From Butyricicoccus sp. OM04-18BH (GTDB lineage Bacteria > Bacillota > Clostridia > Oscillospirales > Butyricicoccaceae), in the NCBI RefSeq assembly GCF_003481705.1, contig NZ_QULN01000009.1, positions 1-64,000 of the forward strand: a DNA stretch of 64,000 nt. Reading direction: 5' to 3'. Below the pieces are notes generated by a model that ran no database searches, was not told the DNA's origin, and was given only the letters and a program-made list of their open reading frames with translations. Within the stretch, counting starts at the first letter, position 1; each line of letters begins with the position of its first letter. Below are positions 16,302-23,902 of the stretch, piece after piece. The position numbers and the translations under genes were made by a program.

Positions 16302-16703
16302 ATGATTAACAAAAATTGGAGTTTTCGCAGAGGTGACATTTACCTTGCTGACCTCGGCGAGCATCATGGTCACATTCAAGGAGGCGCTCGCCCTGTTGTT
16401 GTCGTTCAGAACGACTACGGCAACAGATTTGCACCGACCCTGATCGTCGTCCCGCTTACGACTGAAATCAAAAAAACAGACATGCCAACACACTACGTCT
16501 TGCGGCATCAACGCGGTCTGGACAAGCCATGCATGGCCTTGGCCGAACAGATCCAGACAATACGTAAATCGCAAATCATCCGCTATTTGGGTCATGTGCG
16601 ACCGATCCATATGTCGTGCATCGACCTAGGCATTCGCGAGAGCATAGGCCTGCCGCCACAGCACATCATCCGCATCATACCACCTAACGAGCAAAAGGAG
16701 TAA
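16302..16703 (+). CDS. PemK/MazF-family endoribonuclease-like protein
   Basis: 133 residues with the canonical core: RRGDIYLADLGEHHGHIQGG (residues 7-26), RPVVVVQNDYGN, PTLIVVPLTTEIKK and the conserved ALAEQIQTIRKSQI. These proteins cleave RNA at short sequences. ATG at 16302 has CAGGAG upstream. No MazE-like gene is adjacent; the upstream space holds a structured region instead, and the downstream gene is an excisionase-like HTH. Such lone MazF homologues are often seen in the regulation and integration module of clostridial elements. Active-site residues appear kept, so it may be active or regulate element transcripts. Confidence 0.85.
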   Translation: MINKNWSFRRGDIYLADLGEHHGHIQGGARPVVVVQNDYGNRFAPTLIVVPLTTEIKKTDMPTHYVLRHQRGLDKPCMALAEQIQTIRKSQIIRYLGHVRPIHMSCIDLGIRESIGLPPQHIIRIIPPNEQKE

Positions 16704-16708
16704 TTTTT

Positions 16709-16909
16709 ATGCAAAATATCGATAGTATCCCTATCAGCACCGACAAGCGTTGCTATACGGTCGCTGAGTTGCAGAAAATGCTGGGCATTAGCCGTGGAAG
16801 CGTCTATCAGCTGCTGAAAACCGGTCAGTTCCACTGGTTTAAAATCGGCACCGCAATCCGCATTTCCAAATTCAGCTTTGACGAATGGCTTAATGGCCAA
16901 TCCTGCTGA
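16709..16909 (+). CDS. Excisionase-type helix-turn-helix protein
   Basis: 66 residues consisting of one MerR/excisionase-like (HTH_17) unit: RCYTVAELQKMLGISRGSVY (14-33), then FKIGTAIRISKFSFDEWL. The wing pattern R-I-S-x-x-x-F-x-x-W-L is typical. ATG at 16709 follows AAAGGAG, 5 bases after the MazF stop, so both share a transcript. Likely role: recombination directionality for the downstream integrase, or a regulator. Confidence 0.8.
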   Translation: MQNIDSIPISTDKRCYTVAELQKMLGISRGSVYQLLKTGQFHWFKIGTAIRISKFSFDEWLNGQSC

Positions 16910-16971
16910 TGTCAAGGATGTCGCGCAACTGTTCGACATCCTAACAATGTCGCTATACATCAACTAAAATA

Positions 16972-17000
16972 TAGCCAGGTCAAATGACCTGGCTACTATT
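16972..17000 (+). terminator. Perfect 11-bp hairpin before tandem-HTH gene
   Basis: TAGCCAGGTCA (16972-16982) pairs perfectly with TGACCTGGCTA (16985-16995) over a 2-base loop, followed by CTATTTT. It may terminate or attenuate transcription between the small HTH gene and the tandem-HTH gene. Confidence 0.6.
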
Positions 17001-17017
17001 TTCGAAGGAGAATCCCC

Positions 17018-17815
17018 ATGGCAAAAAAGAAAAAGACTACAATGTCCGTCCCGGAGATGCAGCGCCTACTTGGCCTGGGTAAAACCGATGCGTATTGGCT
17101 TGTTAAAAAGCAATGCTTCGAGACCGCTATTATCAACGGCAAGATTCGAATCATAATAGACAGCTTCGAGCATTGGTATGCCCGACAAGTCAAGCACAAA
17201 AAGGTCCATGGGCCGCCGCCCGGCAAAGTACTCCGTGCAGAATCCTATTCCCCGCAAGAGCTTGCCGAAGAGCTAGGCATAGGCTTCAGTACCATATACG
17301 ATATTATTCAACGTTACAACATTAAAACTTTTAAAGTTGATAGCTGGCTTCGCATTTCCAAGCGCGATTTTTTAGATTGGTATAAAACGCAAACCAGATA
17401 CCGTACCCGAGCCGACCGAGCACGAGATGCTGCTCTCGAAGCACAGACGATGACAATGCCCGAAGTTGCACAAATTTTAGGCATCCCTCGCAAGGCTGTT
17501 TACCACATCCTCCTTTATGGCCTGGATCGAGACAAATTCGACTTCGTTTTTATCGCCGGCCGTTGGCGCGTGACCAAAGAGAGTTTCGACCGCTGGTATG
17601 CCGACCAGAACAGGTTTTGCACCGAAATCGACCAAACAAAGTCAGCGTTTTCGATGCAGGAAGCATCTGTCCTCCTGCACATTACATATAATGATGTCCG
17701 CCAAATGATTCAAAGCGGCGAACTCGCCGCGGAGAAATACGGCGCAAAATATTTGATTTCGCGAGATGAAATCCAGTGGATTTTACTTCAACAGAAAAAT
17801 AAACATGAAATTTGA
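17018..17815 (+). CDS. Protein of four tandem excisionase-like HTH units
   Basis: 265 residues that divide into four similar HTH_17-type units: MSVPEMQRLLGLGKTDAYWL (9-28) ending FEHWYARQ; YSPQELAEELGIGFSTIYDI (75-94) ending FLDWYKTQ; MTMPEVAQILGIPRKAVYHI (about 145-164) ending FDRWYADQ; and FSMQEASVLLHITYNDVRQM (about 213-232) ending IQWILLQQ. The first three end in F-x-x-W-Y. Single units of this kind are excisionases; four in one chain could bend or bridge several att-arm sites. ATG at 17018 has GAAGGAG upstream. The end of the gene is within 11 bases of the integrase start. I know of no named family with exactly this layout. Confidence 0.75.
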   Translation: MAKKKKTTMSVPEMQRLLGLGKTDAYWLVKKQCFETAIINGKIRIIIDSFEHWYARQVKHKKVHGPPPGKVLRAESYSPQELAEELGIGFSTIYDIIQRYNIKTFKVDSWLRISKRDFLDWYKTQTRYRTRADRARDAALEAQTMTMPEVAQILGIPRKAVYHILLYGLDRDKFDFVFIAGRWRVTKESFDRWYADQNRFCTEIDQTKSAFSMQEASVLLHITYNDVRQMIQSGELAAEKYGAKYLISRDEIQWILLQQKNKHEI

Positions 17816-17825
17816 GGTGAAAATA

Positions 17826-19217
17826 ATGGCATCAATTGTTCACAGAAACAATCGTTTTCTTGTCGTGCATTATGAACACGACATATCCGGCAAGAACAAA
17901 CAGAAGTGGGAGACGTACCGCACTCTTGCCGACGCCAAGCGCCGTAAGGCAGAGATCGAGCATCGTCAGGAGCTCGGCGCGCTGGATGTTCCCACCTGTA
18001 AGACCGTAAACGATCTCTTAAAAGAGTATATTTCTCTTTATGGCAAGGCAACATGGTCATTGTCCGTTTTTTCCAGCAATTCGCGCCTTATCAAAAATTA
18101 TATTTCGCCGATTATAGGCGAAATGGATCTTTGCGAAATATCGCCGCGTATCCTCGAGAAATATTATCAACAGCTGCTGAAAACCCCCGCTGTTTCCCAT
18201 GTCACCCAGAAGCGCGGGGCAAAGGATTCCGGTTTTGTTCAGCCGGCGACAGTCCGCAAAATCCACAGTTTGCTGCGGAGCGCCTTCAATCAAGCTGTCA
18301 AATGGGAGCTTATGGAGAAAAATCCAGCTCTCCATGCCACCGTCCCTAAGGCTGTGTCGAAGAAACGCGGGGTCTGGGACTCTGAGACAATTTTTCTTGC
18401 ACTCGATGTTTGTGATGATGACCGCCTCAAGCTGGCAATCAATCTCTCCTTCGCGTGCAGCATGCGCATCGGCGAAATTCTCGGCCTGACCTGGGACTGC
18501 GTTGATATTTCTCCGAAAAGCATCGCAGACGGAACAGCATCCATCCTGATCGAGAAAGAGCTCCAGCGTGTCGACAAGACGGCCATGAAGTCCCTCGAGC
18601 AAAAGGACGTCCTCTTCATCTTCCCTCAGAGCTCGAAGCGCAACACGAGCATGCTCGTTCTGAAAAAGCCCAAGACCGAATCCAGCGTCCGCAAGGTTTT
18701 CATTCCGGCGACCGTTGTCCATCAGCTTGAATCATGGAAGCGCGAGCAGGAACGCACCAAGGAAGCTCTCGGGGGTGAGTACACCGACTACAACCTAGTC
18801 CTCGCCAACGGCTTGGGTCATCCGATGGAGCGGACACGCATCGCTGCACTTTTGAACGCGTTGATTGAAAAAAACGATCTGCCGAAGGTGGTTTTTCACT
18901 CCTTGCGCCACTCCAGCATCACTTACAAACTGCAGTTGACCGGCGGAGATATCAAGTCGGTCCAGGGAGACTCCGGTCACGCGCAAGCCCAGATGGTAAC
19001 CGACCAGTACGCCCACATCATGGACAAAAACCGAAAAAACAACGCCGCGCTGTTCGAAGAAGCTTTTTACCGCGGCAAAGATCCGACTTCGCGAGAAGCA
19101 TCCCCTGCTGTCAGCTCCACTCCTTCTTCCGGCATCGATCCGTCGCTTTTGAAAAAAATCTCCGATAATCCCGACCTGCTCAAAATTCTGAGCGCGCTTG
19201 CCGACAATCTTGGCTAA
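17826..19217 (+). CDS. Tyrosine recombinase (element integrase)
   Basis: 463 residues from ATG 17826, chosen because GAGGTG lies 6 bases upstream; an in-frame ATG at 17766 inside the previous gene has no ribosome site. Layout: an N-terminal arm-binding region (about 1-60), SAM-like core-binding domain (TVNDLLKEYI, about 62-170), and catalytic domain. Catalytic residues seen: Arg in CSMRIGEILGL, HSLRHSS with His and Arg, GDSGHAQAQM with His, and the Tyr nucleophile in VTDQYAHIM. A Ser/Pro-rich linker and short helical tail follow. It is the last gene before arm-like repeats and a tRNA-Arg 3' fragment, so it presumably integrates at the tRNA-Arg(CCT) gene. Confidence 0.9.
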   Translation: MASIVHRNNRFLVVHYEHDISGKNKQKWETYRTLADAKRRKAEIEHRQELGALDVPTCKTVNDLLKEYISLYGKATWSLSVFSSNSRLIKNYISPIIGEMDLCEISPRILEKYYQQLLKTPAVSHVTQKRGAKDSGFVQPATVRKIHSLLRSAFNQAVKWELMEKNPALHATVPKAVSKKRGVWDSETIFLALDVCDDDRLKLAINLSFACSMRIGEILGLTWDCVDISPKSIADGTASILIEKELQRVDKTAMKSLEQKDVLFIFPQSSKRNTSMLVLKKPKTESSVRKVFIPATVVHQLESWKREQERTKEALGGEYTDYNLVLANGLGHPMERTRIAALLNALIEKNDLPKVVFHSLRHSSITYKLQLTGGDIKSVQGDSGHAQAQMVTDQYAHIMDKNRKNNAALFEEAFYRGKDPTSREASPAVSSTPSSGIDPSLLKKISDNPDLLKILSALADNLG

Positions 19218-19231
19218 CCCTCCCCCATCTA

Positions 19232-19262
19232 AGAGAGCACCCGTGATCAAGTGCTCTCTTTT
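19232..19262 (+). terminator. Terminator of integrase gene
   Basis: AGAGAGCAC (19232-19240) pairs perfectly with GTGCTCTCT (19251-19259), followed by TTTTC. It resembles the GAGAGCACAG terminator family seen in the core region. Confidence 0.8.
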
Positions 19263-19343
19263 CATTTGCTAATCGTTGTGGTATATTTAATATAGTATCG
19301 GGACAGTATTGCTGTGAAAAATCAACTCTGTTTTCATGTAAAA

Positions 19344-19415
19344 ACGTCTAATATTGGCGCGCGAAAAAAATACGCATCTTCCCCCGTATTAGAAAACGTC
19401 TAATAAACGTCCAAT
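19344..19415 (+). repeat. Candidate integrase arm sites
   Basis: ACGTCTAAT occurs at 19344-19352 and 19396-19404, and ACGTCCAAT at 19407-19415. TATTAGA just before the second copy makes an inverted repeat with TCTAATA. Clustered short direct and inverted repeats between the integrase gene and the tRNA fragment are typical of arm-type binding sites. Confidence 0.6.
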
Positions 19416-19532
19416 TTGCCTGTATCTTCCATGAACCGTAGTGAACATACAGCGACTCTACATCACGGAATTTCACGCATCGACCCACTCCCACGAACTC
19501 GGGTGAACACGGGCGAAACCGGCGGGGGGCTT

Positions 19533-19577
19533 CTCCTAAGCGTGGGGCCGGAGGTTCAAATCCTCTCTGGGACGCCA
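19533..19577 (+). tRNA. 3' fragment of tRNA-Arg(CCT), att site of the element
   Basis: From the anticodon loop CTCCTAA onward the sequence can be read as a tRNA 3' part: 3' anticodon strand GCGTG, variable region, T-stem GGAGG with CCTCT around TTCAAAT, acceptor strand CTGGGAC, discriminator G and CCA. No matching 5' half (GTCCCAG) precedes it; the bases to the left do not pair with the anticodon stem. It is thus the displaced 3' end left when an element recombined in the anticodon loop. The intact tRNA gene should lie at the other end of the element, outside the window. Confidence 0.75.
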
Positions 19578-19654
19578 GCTAACAACGCCGAAAACCTTTG
19601 AAAATCAAGGCTTAACAGTCGTAAGGAACTATTTGTCTTGCGGTTTGGGCAGAG

Positions 19655-19686
19655 AACGGTGTGACCGTAAAGGTCACGCCGTTTTT
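19655..19686 (+). terminator. Strong hairpin with T-run beside recombinase stop
   Basis: AACGGTGTGACC (19655-19666) pairs with GGTCACGCCGTT (19672-19683), followed by TTT. It overlaps the end of the leftward recombinase gene and would stop plus-strand transcription coming from the tRNA fragment. Confidence 0.65.
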
Positions 19687-21320
19687 CTGCGTCCAAGGGT
19701 AGATTCTGCAATCATGGGTTCTGCCAGTACGGGGATCTCCACATCGTCCACAAAGTTGAAAAAAATCTCAACCTTCTGTCGGCGCTTGCCGCCAGACTTA
19801 TCCGGTGCGTGAATGATGATCTTCCTGATATACTCGTTGACAATCGTCTGCGTCAGCTCCGTGACATCCACATACTTTTTCGTCAGCGCAATGAAAGCGT
19901 CCAGATTGTCGCCCATCGCCTGCCGTTGCTCGACCCATTCTTCTGTCGTTTCCATTTCGAGCTTTAACCGTTCCTGCTCCGCTTCATAATCAGCAGTCAT
20001 CTTCTTGTACTTTTCCTTGCTGATCTCGCCGAGAGCATAGTCCTCATAGAGCCGGGATATAACCACATCGAGGGTGGCAAGGCGCTTTTTTGCCTGCTCC
20101 ATGCGTTTCTGATCTTCCCGGATGTCCCGTTCCTGATCGGCGCGGCGGTAATGCAGCCACTCCTCCTGAAAGCCCTCTACATCACTGCGGATATGCGCAT
20201 TGACCGCCCGAATCCGTTCAAGCACAAGCTCCCGCAGCACATCCTCCCGGATATAATGTGCGCTGCATTCGCCCCGCCCGCTCTTGTACTTGGAGCAGCG
20301 ATAATGATCCTGTTTGCCCTCAAAGCCCTTGCAGGTGGCGAAATGAAGCTTGCTGCCGCAGTCTGCACAGTAGACCAGCCCTGCGAATAATCCCTGCCGT
20401 TCCGCTTTCACGGGACGGCGTTTGTTTTTGCGCAGCTCCTGCACCCTGTCCCATTGCGCCTGAGAAACGATTGCTTCCTGCGTATCTGGCACGATGAACA
20501 TATCCTCCGGCGCGTTGGGAATCCGCTTCTTCAGCTTATAGGACTTGGAATAGGTCTTGAAATTGCAGGTACAGCCGGTGTACTCCATCCGTTCCAGAAT
20601 CCCGACGATGGATTGATCGCTCCAGCCATACGGGTTCTTGGGCAGTGGCTTTCCCTTACGGCTGGCATACAGCGCCTTGGTCGTGAGAACCTGATCCCTT
20701 TCAAGAATCCGCGAAATCTGCTCCGGGCCTCTGCCGTCAATGCAGAGGTCAAAGATGCGCTTGACAATCGGGGCGGCATCCTCATCCATAATCCACTTGT
20801 CCTTGTCGTTCGGGTCGCAGCGGTAGCCATAGGGCGGTTTGCCCAGATGCTTGCCGCTGGTGCCGCGCTGACGCAGGCTGGTACGGACTTTCTTGGAGGT
20901 GTCTCTTGGATACCACTCGTTAAATAAGTTGCGGATTGCGGCAAAGCCCTCTCCGTCCCCGCGCTGGCTGCCCACGCCGTCGTTGACGGCAATGAACCGC
21001 ACATCGTAGCTAGGGAAGATGATGTCGGTGTACTGGCCTACGGTCAGATAGTCACGACCGAAGCGGCTGAGGTCTTTGCAGAGCCAGCAGCCTACCAATC
21101 CCTGCTTTACCAGTTCAAAGCCCTTCTGTACGCCAGGGCGCTGAAAGTTCGTGCCGGTATAGCCGTCGTCAACCAGCAATTTCAGGTTCGTGTAGCCATG
21201 ATCTCGTGCGTATCTGGTTAAAAGCTCGCGTTGATTCTGTATCGAATTCGACTCGCCATCCTGCGAATCCTCGTTGCTGAGGCAGCAGTAGAGTATCGTA
21301 ATTTTTTGCTGATCCGTCAT
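19674..21320 (-). CDS. Large serine recombinase (TnpX-like) with altered catalytic Arg
   Basis: 548 residues from ATG 21320 (AAGGAGG upstream). Resolvase domain: ITILYCCLSNEDSQDGES, LSRFGRDYLTVGQY; recombinase domain: GKPPYGYRCDPND, GWSDQSIVGILERMEYTG; zinc ribbon: YCADCGSKLHF with RCSKYKSGRGEC; coiled coil, then a DUF4368-like tail (VDVTELTQTIVNEYIRKIIIH, in parts). In this family the start of the active site reads YCRLS; here it is YCCLS, one C to T change replacing the Arg two residues before the catalytic Ser. That Arg takes part in catalysis, so activity is doubtful although the rest is intact. It belongs to a Tn4451-like or related element whose mobilisation genes follow in broken form. 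Confidence 0.85.
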   Translation of the reverse strand: MTDQQKITILYCCLSNEDSQDGESNSIQNQRELLTRYARDHGYTNLKLLVDDGYTGTNFQRPGVQKGFELVKQGLVGCWLCKDLSRFGRDYLTVGQYTDIIFPSYDVRFIAVNDGVGSQRGDGEGFAAIRNLFNEWYPRDTSKKVRTSLRQRGTSGKHLGKPPYGYRCDPNDKDKWIMDEDAAPIVKRIFDLCIDGRGPEQISRILERDQVLTTKALYASRKGKPLPKNPYGWSDQSIVGILERMEYTGCTCNFKTYSKSYKLKKRIPNAPEDMFIVPDTQEAIVSQAQWDRVQELRKNKRRPVKAERQGLFAGLVYCADCGSKLHFATCKGFEGKQDHYRCSKYKSGRGECSAHYIREDVLRELVLERIRAVNAHIRSDVEGFQEEWLHYRRADQERDIREDQKRMEQAKKRLATLDVVISRLYEDYALGEISKEKYKKMTADYEAEQERLKLEMETTEEWVEQRQAMGDNLDAFIALTKKYVDVTELTQTIVNEYIRKIIIHAPDKSGGKRRQKVEIFFNFVDDVEIPVLAEPMIAESTLGRRKTA

Positions 21321-21400
21321 AACGTCCTCCTTCACGTTCGGGTCAGCCGACAGAATCGGTGTACTTGAAATTATTTTACCATAGTTTTGTGCCACTGCCA

Positions 21401-22007
21401 TTAACAAGCCACCTCCCGGTCAGAAAAAATGAGCCGTTTTACCTTGGCGGTAAGCGGCTCGGTTCCGTCACAGACGGTTTCAATGGTGTACCACGTGTTT
21501 CCAATCTTGCGCTCCACGGTTTTGCAGAAGGGGCTTCTTCTGCTCCAATAGGCCTCGCACTCCTGCAAAAAGCGGAACGCATCCGCATACCGCTGTAAGT
21601 TGGCTGTCTTGGCCTTTGTACTGTATGCGCCTTTATTGCGATTATTGTAATATGTAGGAATCTGTTCAATGCCTTGCCGCTCATAGCTGCGGTGGTCGAT
21701 CCGGCAATCCAAACCTTTCTCCGCAAACTTCTGATTGCACAGATCAGCCCACGCCTGCCGCCAATGCTCCAAGGTTTCGGGACTGCCCCAATCGGTGGTC
21801 GGCGCAGCGTTGAACACATAGTTGCCAGCCTCATCCAGAATGCGTTCTCCATGCTCGTCCAGCACATATTCCCGCCGCTGCTTGTTGCCCCATCTGCCGT
21901 GTTCGTCCAAAGGGCGAATGGGACACATGACATGAAAGTGCGGATTGGAAATGCCGCCGTCCTCTTTGTCTGGCGAGTGAACAGCAAAGTCCGCCACCAT
22001 GCCCCGA
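21401..22007 (-). pseudogene. MobA/MobL relaxase fragment fused to TnpW-like tail
   Basis: The frame reads GMVADFAVHSPDKEDGG, then NPHFHVMCPIRPL and RREYVLDEHGER, the middle of MobA/MobL relaxases including the HxH motif. About 110 N-terminal residues with the nicking Tyr are missing. Toward the end the sequence changes to RKIGNTWYTIETVCDGTEPL, then AKVKRLIFSDREVA, a small element protein of the TnpW type. Thus two deletions seem to have joined DUF3847, relaxase and TnpW genes. It lies 80 bases upstream of the recombinase, where TnpW usually is. Confidence 0.75.
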
Positions 22008-22140
22008 TTCGCCGATCTCCCTTTTCGTAGTAGGCGGCGCGGTTTTCAAGACGATGGATTTTGTGCCGCTCCTGTGCAAGCTGCTGCTCAATTTTATCTT
22101 TCTTCGCATTCAGCTCAGCAAGGTTTTTCTGTTTTGGCAT
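22008..22140 (-). pseudogene. DUF3847-type small protein, truncated
   Basis: ATG at 22140 follows GGAGGTT. The product begins MPKQKNLAELNAKKDKIEQQ and continues with RLENRAAYYEKGDRR, as in the small DUF3847 proteins that precede MobL relaxases. The normal end is replaced by relaxase DNA in another frame, so only about 44 residues are native. Confidence 0.65.
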
Positions 22141-22194
22141 GGTTAACCTCCTTCGATTTGATAAGATAGTTGGATAGAAAAAGACCGCCTACAT

Positions 22195-22530
22195 TTTCGG
22201 TAGACGGTCTGACTGACAGTATGGGATTTTCAGACTTTGCGGCGGGGACTGTCTGCTGAAAGCAGATTGTTCCCGCTGCAAAGTGGGCAAGGATAGACGC
22301 GCAAGCGTCGCAAGGGGGCGCGGGTCTCCGGTGGAGACCTCAAAGCGTGAAACGCTTTGAAGCGCCGACCGAGCCGGCAGGCGAGACCAGACCCTTGTTC
22401 GGAACGAAGTGACGCAAAACAGCCCGGACACGCAACTGTCCGGGCGATAGGCTCCGCAGGACGCACATACTCCCGTCAGGAGAGTATAGAAGTGCGCCCT
22501 TCGTCCCGGTGGGACTTTTGGGATATTCTC
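22195..22530. repeat. Hairpin array (array B) in the mobilisation region
   Basis: Between DUF3847 and DUF6471 genes lies a 340-base run of short hairpins without a gene: CTGCTGAAAGCAG, GACGC-gcaa-GCGTC, GGTCTCC-ggt-GGAGACC, CAAAGCGT-gaa-ACGCTTTG, a GCCCGGACA/TGTCCGGGC pair, ACTC-ccgtcag-GAGT and GTCCC-ggt-GGGAC. Three- and four-base loops dominate. Could be a transfer origin, a single-strand origin or an RNA 3' region; not resolvable here. Confidence 0.6.
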
Positions 22531-22536
22531 GGTTCG

Positions 22537-22755
22537 TCAGCGTTTCTTTCGCTGCCAGACGATTTCATAGCCCAGCGCGTCGGCAAGCTGAACAGCCTCT
22601 GTGTAGCGTAGGGACTCCCGCTGGAGCTTGTTGGACAGGTTGGATACGCTGTCAGACCAGCCGTGTTCGTCATGCAGCAGATCGACCACCTCCTGCATGG
22701 TCATTCCCTGACGGACGATGTACGACTTGATTTCGTTTCTCAGATTGGATTTCAT
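22537..22755 (-). CDS. DUF6471-like small HTH protein
   Basis: 72 residues: SNLRNEIKSYIVRQGMTMQE, then WSDSVSNLSNKLQRESLRY and LADALGYEIVWQ. The pattern (short helices, SNLSxKLQRxSLRY) matches small Xre/DUF6471-type proteins carried by clostridial mobile elements. ATG at 22755 has GGAGGT upstream. Intact; probably regulatory for the element it belonged to. Confidence 0.7.
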   Translation of the reverse strand: MKSNLRNEIKSYIVRQGMTMQEVVDLLHDEHGWSDSVSNLSNKLQRESLRYTEAVQLADALGYEIVWQRKKR

Positions 22756-22870
22756 CAATTTTTACCTCCGTAATTTCGTGTAGTGTGGTTTCGTATCGGT
22801 GATGCTGGTGTACTTGTCAGTGAAAAATCTGCCGTGCCGCAAATCCGCTCAGATTTCCGCCCGTGATGCC

Positions 22871-23818
22871 CTATTCGCAGCAGCACCCTATCAGCTTCAT
22901 CTTCTCGGCAATGTCAGGATCGTCCACACGATTGGCGGGCTTCTCTTTTGTAGTCAGGATCAATTGGCGGCGGTAAAAGCCGTTGCTGCGGTCGTAGAGG
23001 GATTGCAGATCGTCATTGGAAAATGCCAGCAGCCGGGCATACATCCACCCCTGATAGCTCTGGACGCTTTTGCGTTCCAGATCCATCTTGCCCTGTGCGG
23101 TAACGATGGATTTGACATAGTTGGTCTGCTTCAGAGCCTCCATTTTCATATCGTCATCCACAAGAAGATGAATGTGCTCCAGATCGGCGCGGGCAAACCG
23201 GTTGTCGGAGATTTTTGCGATGCTGCCGTCCTTCATATTGCAGCCAAACAGCCGCGCCAGCACGGGACCGATCTGCGATTTGCCTTCGCCGCCCTCGCCC
23301 TTGAGGATCATCATGCGCTGCCCCTTGGTGCTGGGAACGAGGCAATAGCCGATATACTCCTGAAAGGTGGGAATGTCCTCCGGGTAAAGTAGGTCGGAGA
23401 GAAAACGCAGCCAGACAACCGGCTTCTCCGCCTGCGGATTGTAAGCAATGGGAAACCGGCTGCGCACGATCTCAGGCCGTCCCGCAAGAAAGCTGCCGTC
23501 GATGCAAAGCGTCCCGTTCTGCACATGAATCTCATCCGGCTTCGGCGGGAAGCTCCCTGCATGAGCCGCCAGCTTCATGATCTCCACGATATTGGAAATG
23601 GTGCGCGGAATGTTCTTTGCAGTACAGCACTCCAGCTCGGCATAGATTTTCTCTTTCAGCAGCAGCGGGCCTGTCAGCCGTCCATCCGGTGTGAAAAATG
23701 CGTTATCCGCATAGATGAGCTTGTTCTTTGACAAAAACTCCCGGCAAAAAGCCGCCTCATTGACGTCCTTGCCATCGAACCATGCTGGAAAATCCAACCC
23801 GGCATACTTCTTGTTCAC
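22871..23818 (-). CDS. D5-type primase/helicase fragment, C-terminally truncated
   Basis: 315 residues from GTG 23818 (GGGAGAG upstream). It matches the D5_N plus superfamily 3 helicase part of phage/plasmid primases: IYADNAFFTPDGRL, FLSDLLYPEDIPTFQEYIGY, Walker A GEGGEGKSQIG (about 174-184), LLVDDDMKME (Walker B region) and ARLLAFSNDDLQSLYDRSNG (sensor). The usual C-terminal winged helix (about 100 residues after DDPDIAEKMK) is replaced by LIGCCCE-stop. Probably a deletion remnant that no longer works in replication of its element. Confidence 0.75.
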   Translation of the reverse strand: MNKKYAGLDFPAWFDGKDVNEAAFCREFLSKNKLIYADNAFFTPDGRLTGPLLLKEKIYAELECCTAKNIPRTISNIVEIMKLAAHAGSFPPKPDEIHVQNGTLCIDGSFLAGRPEIVRSRFPIAYNPQAEKPVVWLRFLSDLLYPEDIPTFQEYIGYCLVPSTKGQRMMILKGEGGEGKSQIGPVLARLFGCNMKDGSIAKISDNRFARADLEHIHLLVDDDMKMEALKQTNYVKSIVTAQGKMDLERKSVQSYQGWMYARLLAFSNDDLQSLYDRSNGFYRRQLILTTKEKPANRVDDPDIAEKMKLIGCCCE

Positions 23819-23902
23819 GCGGCGTCTCTCCCATTAATTGTTTTCTTGAGCTTGTCCAACCGACCATCTGCAAGCAGATAACGAACTACCTCGGCGCGTT
23901 CA

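Noticed and set aside
19416..19601. Small frame across the tRNA fragment
   Set aside because: Explained by the tRNA 3' part and att region; no ribosome site.
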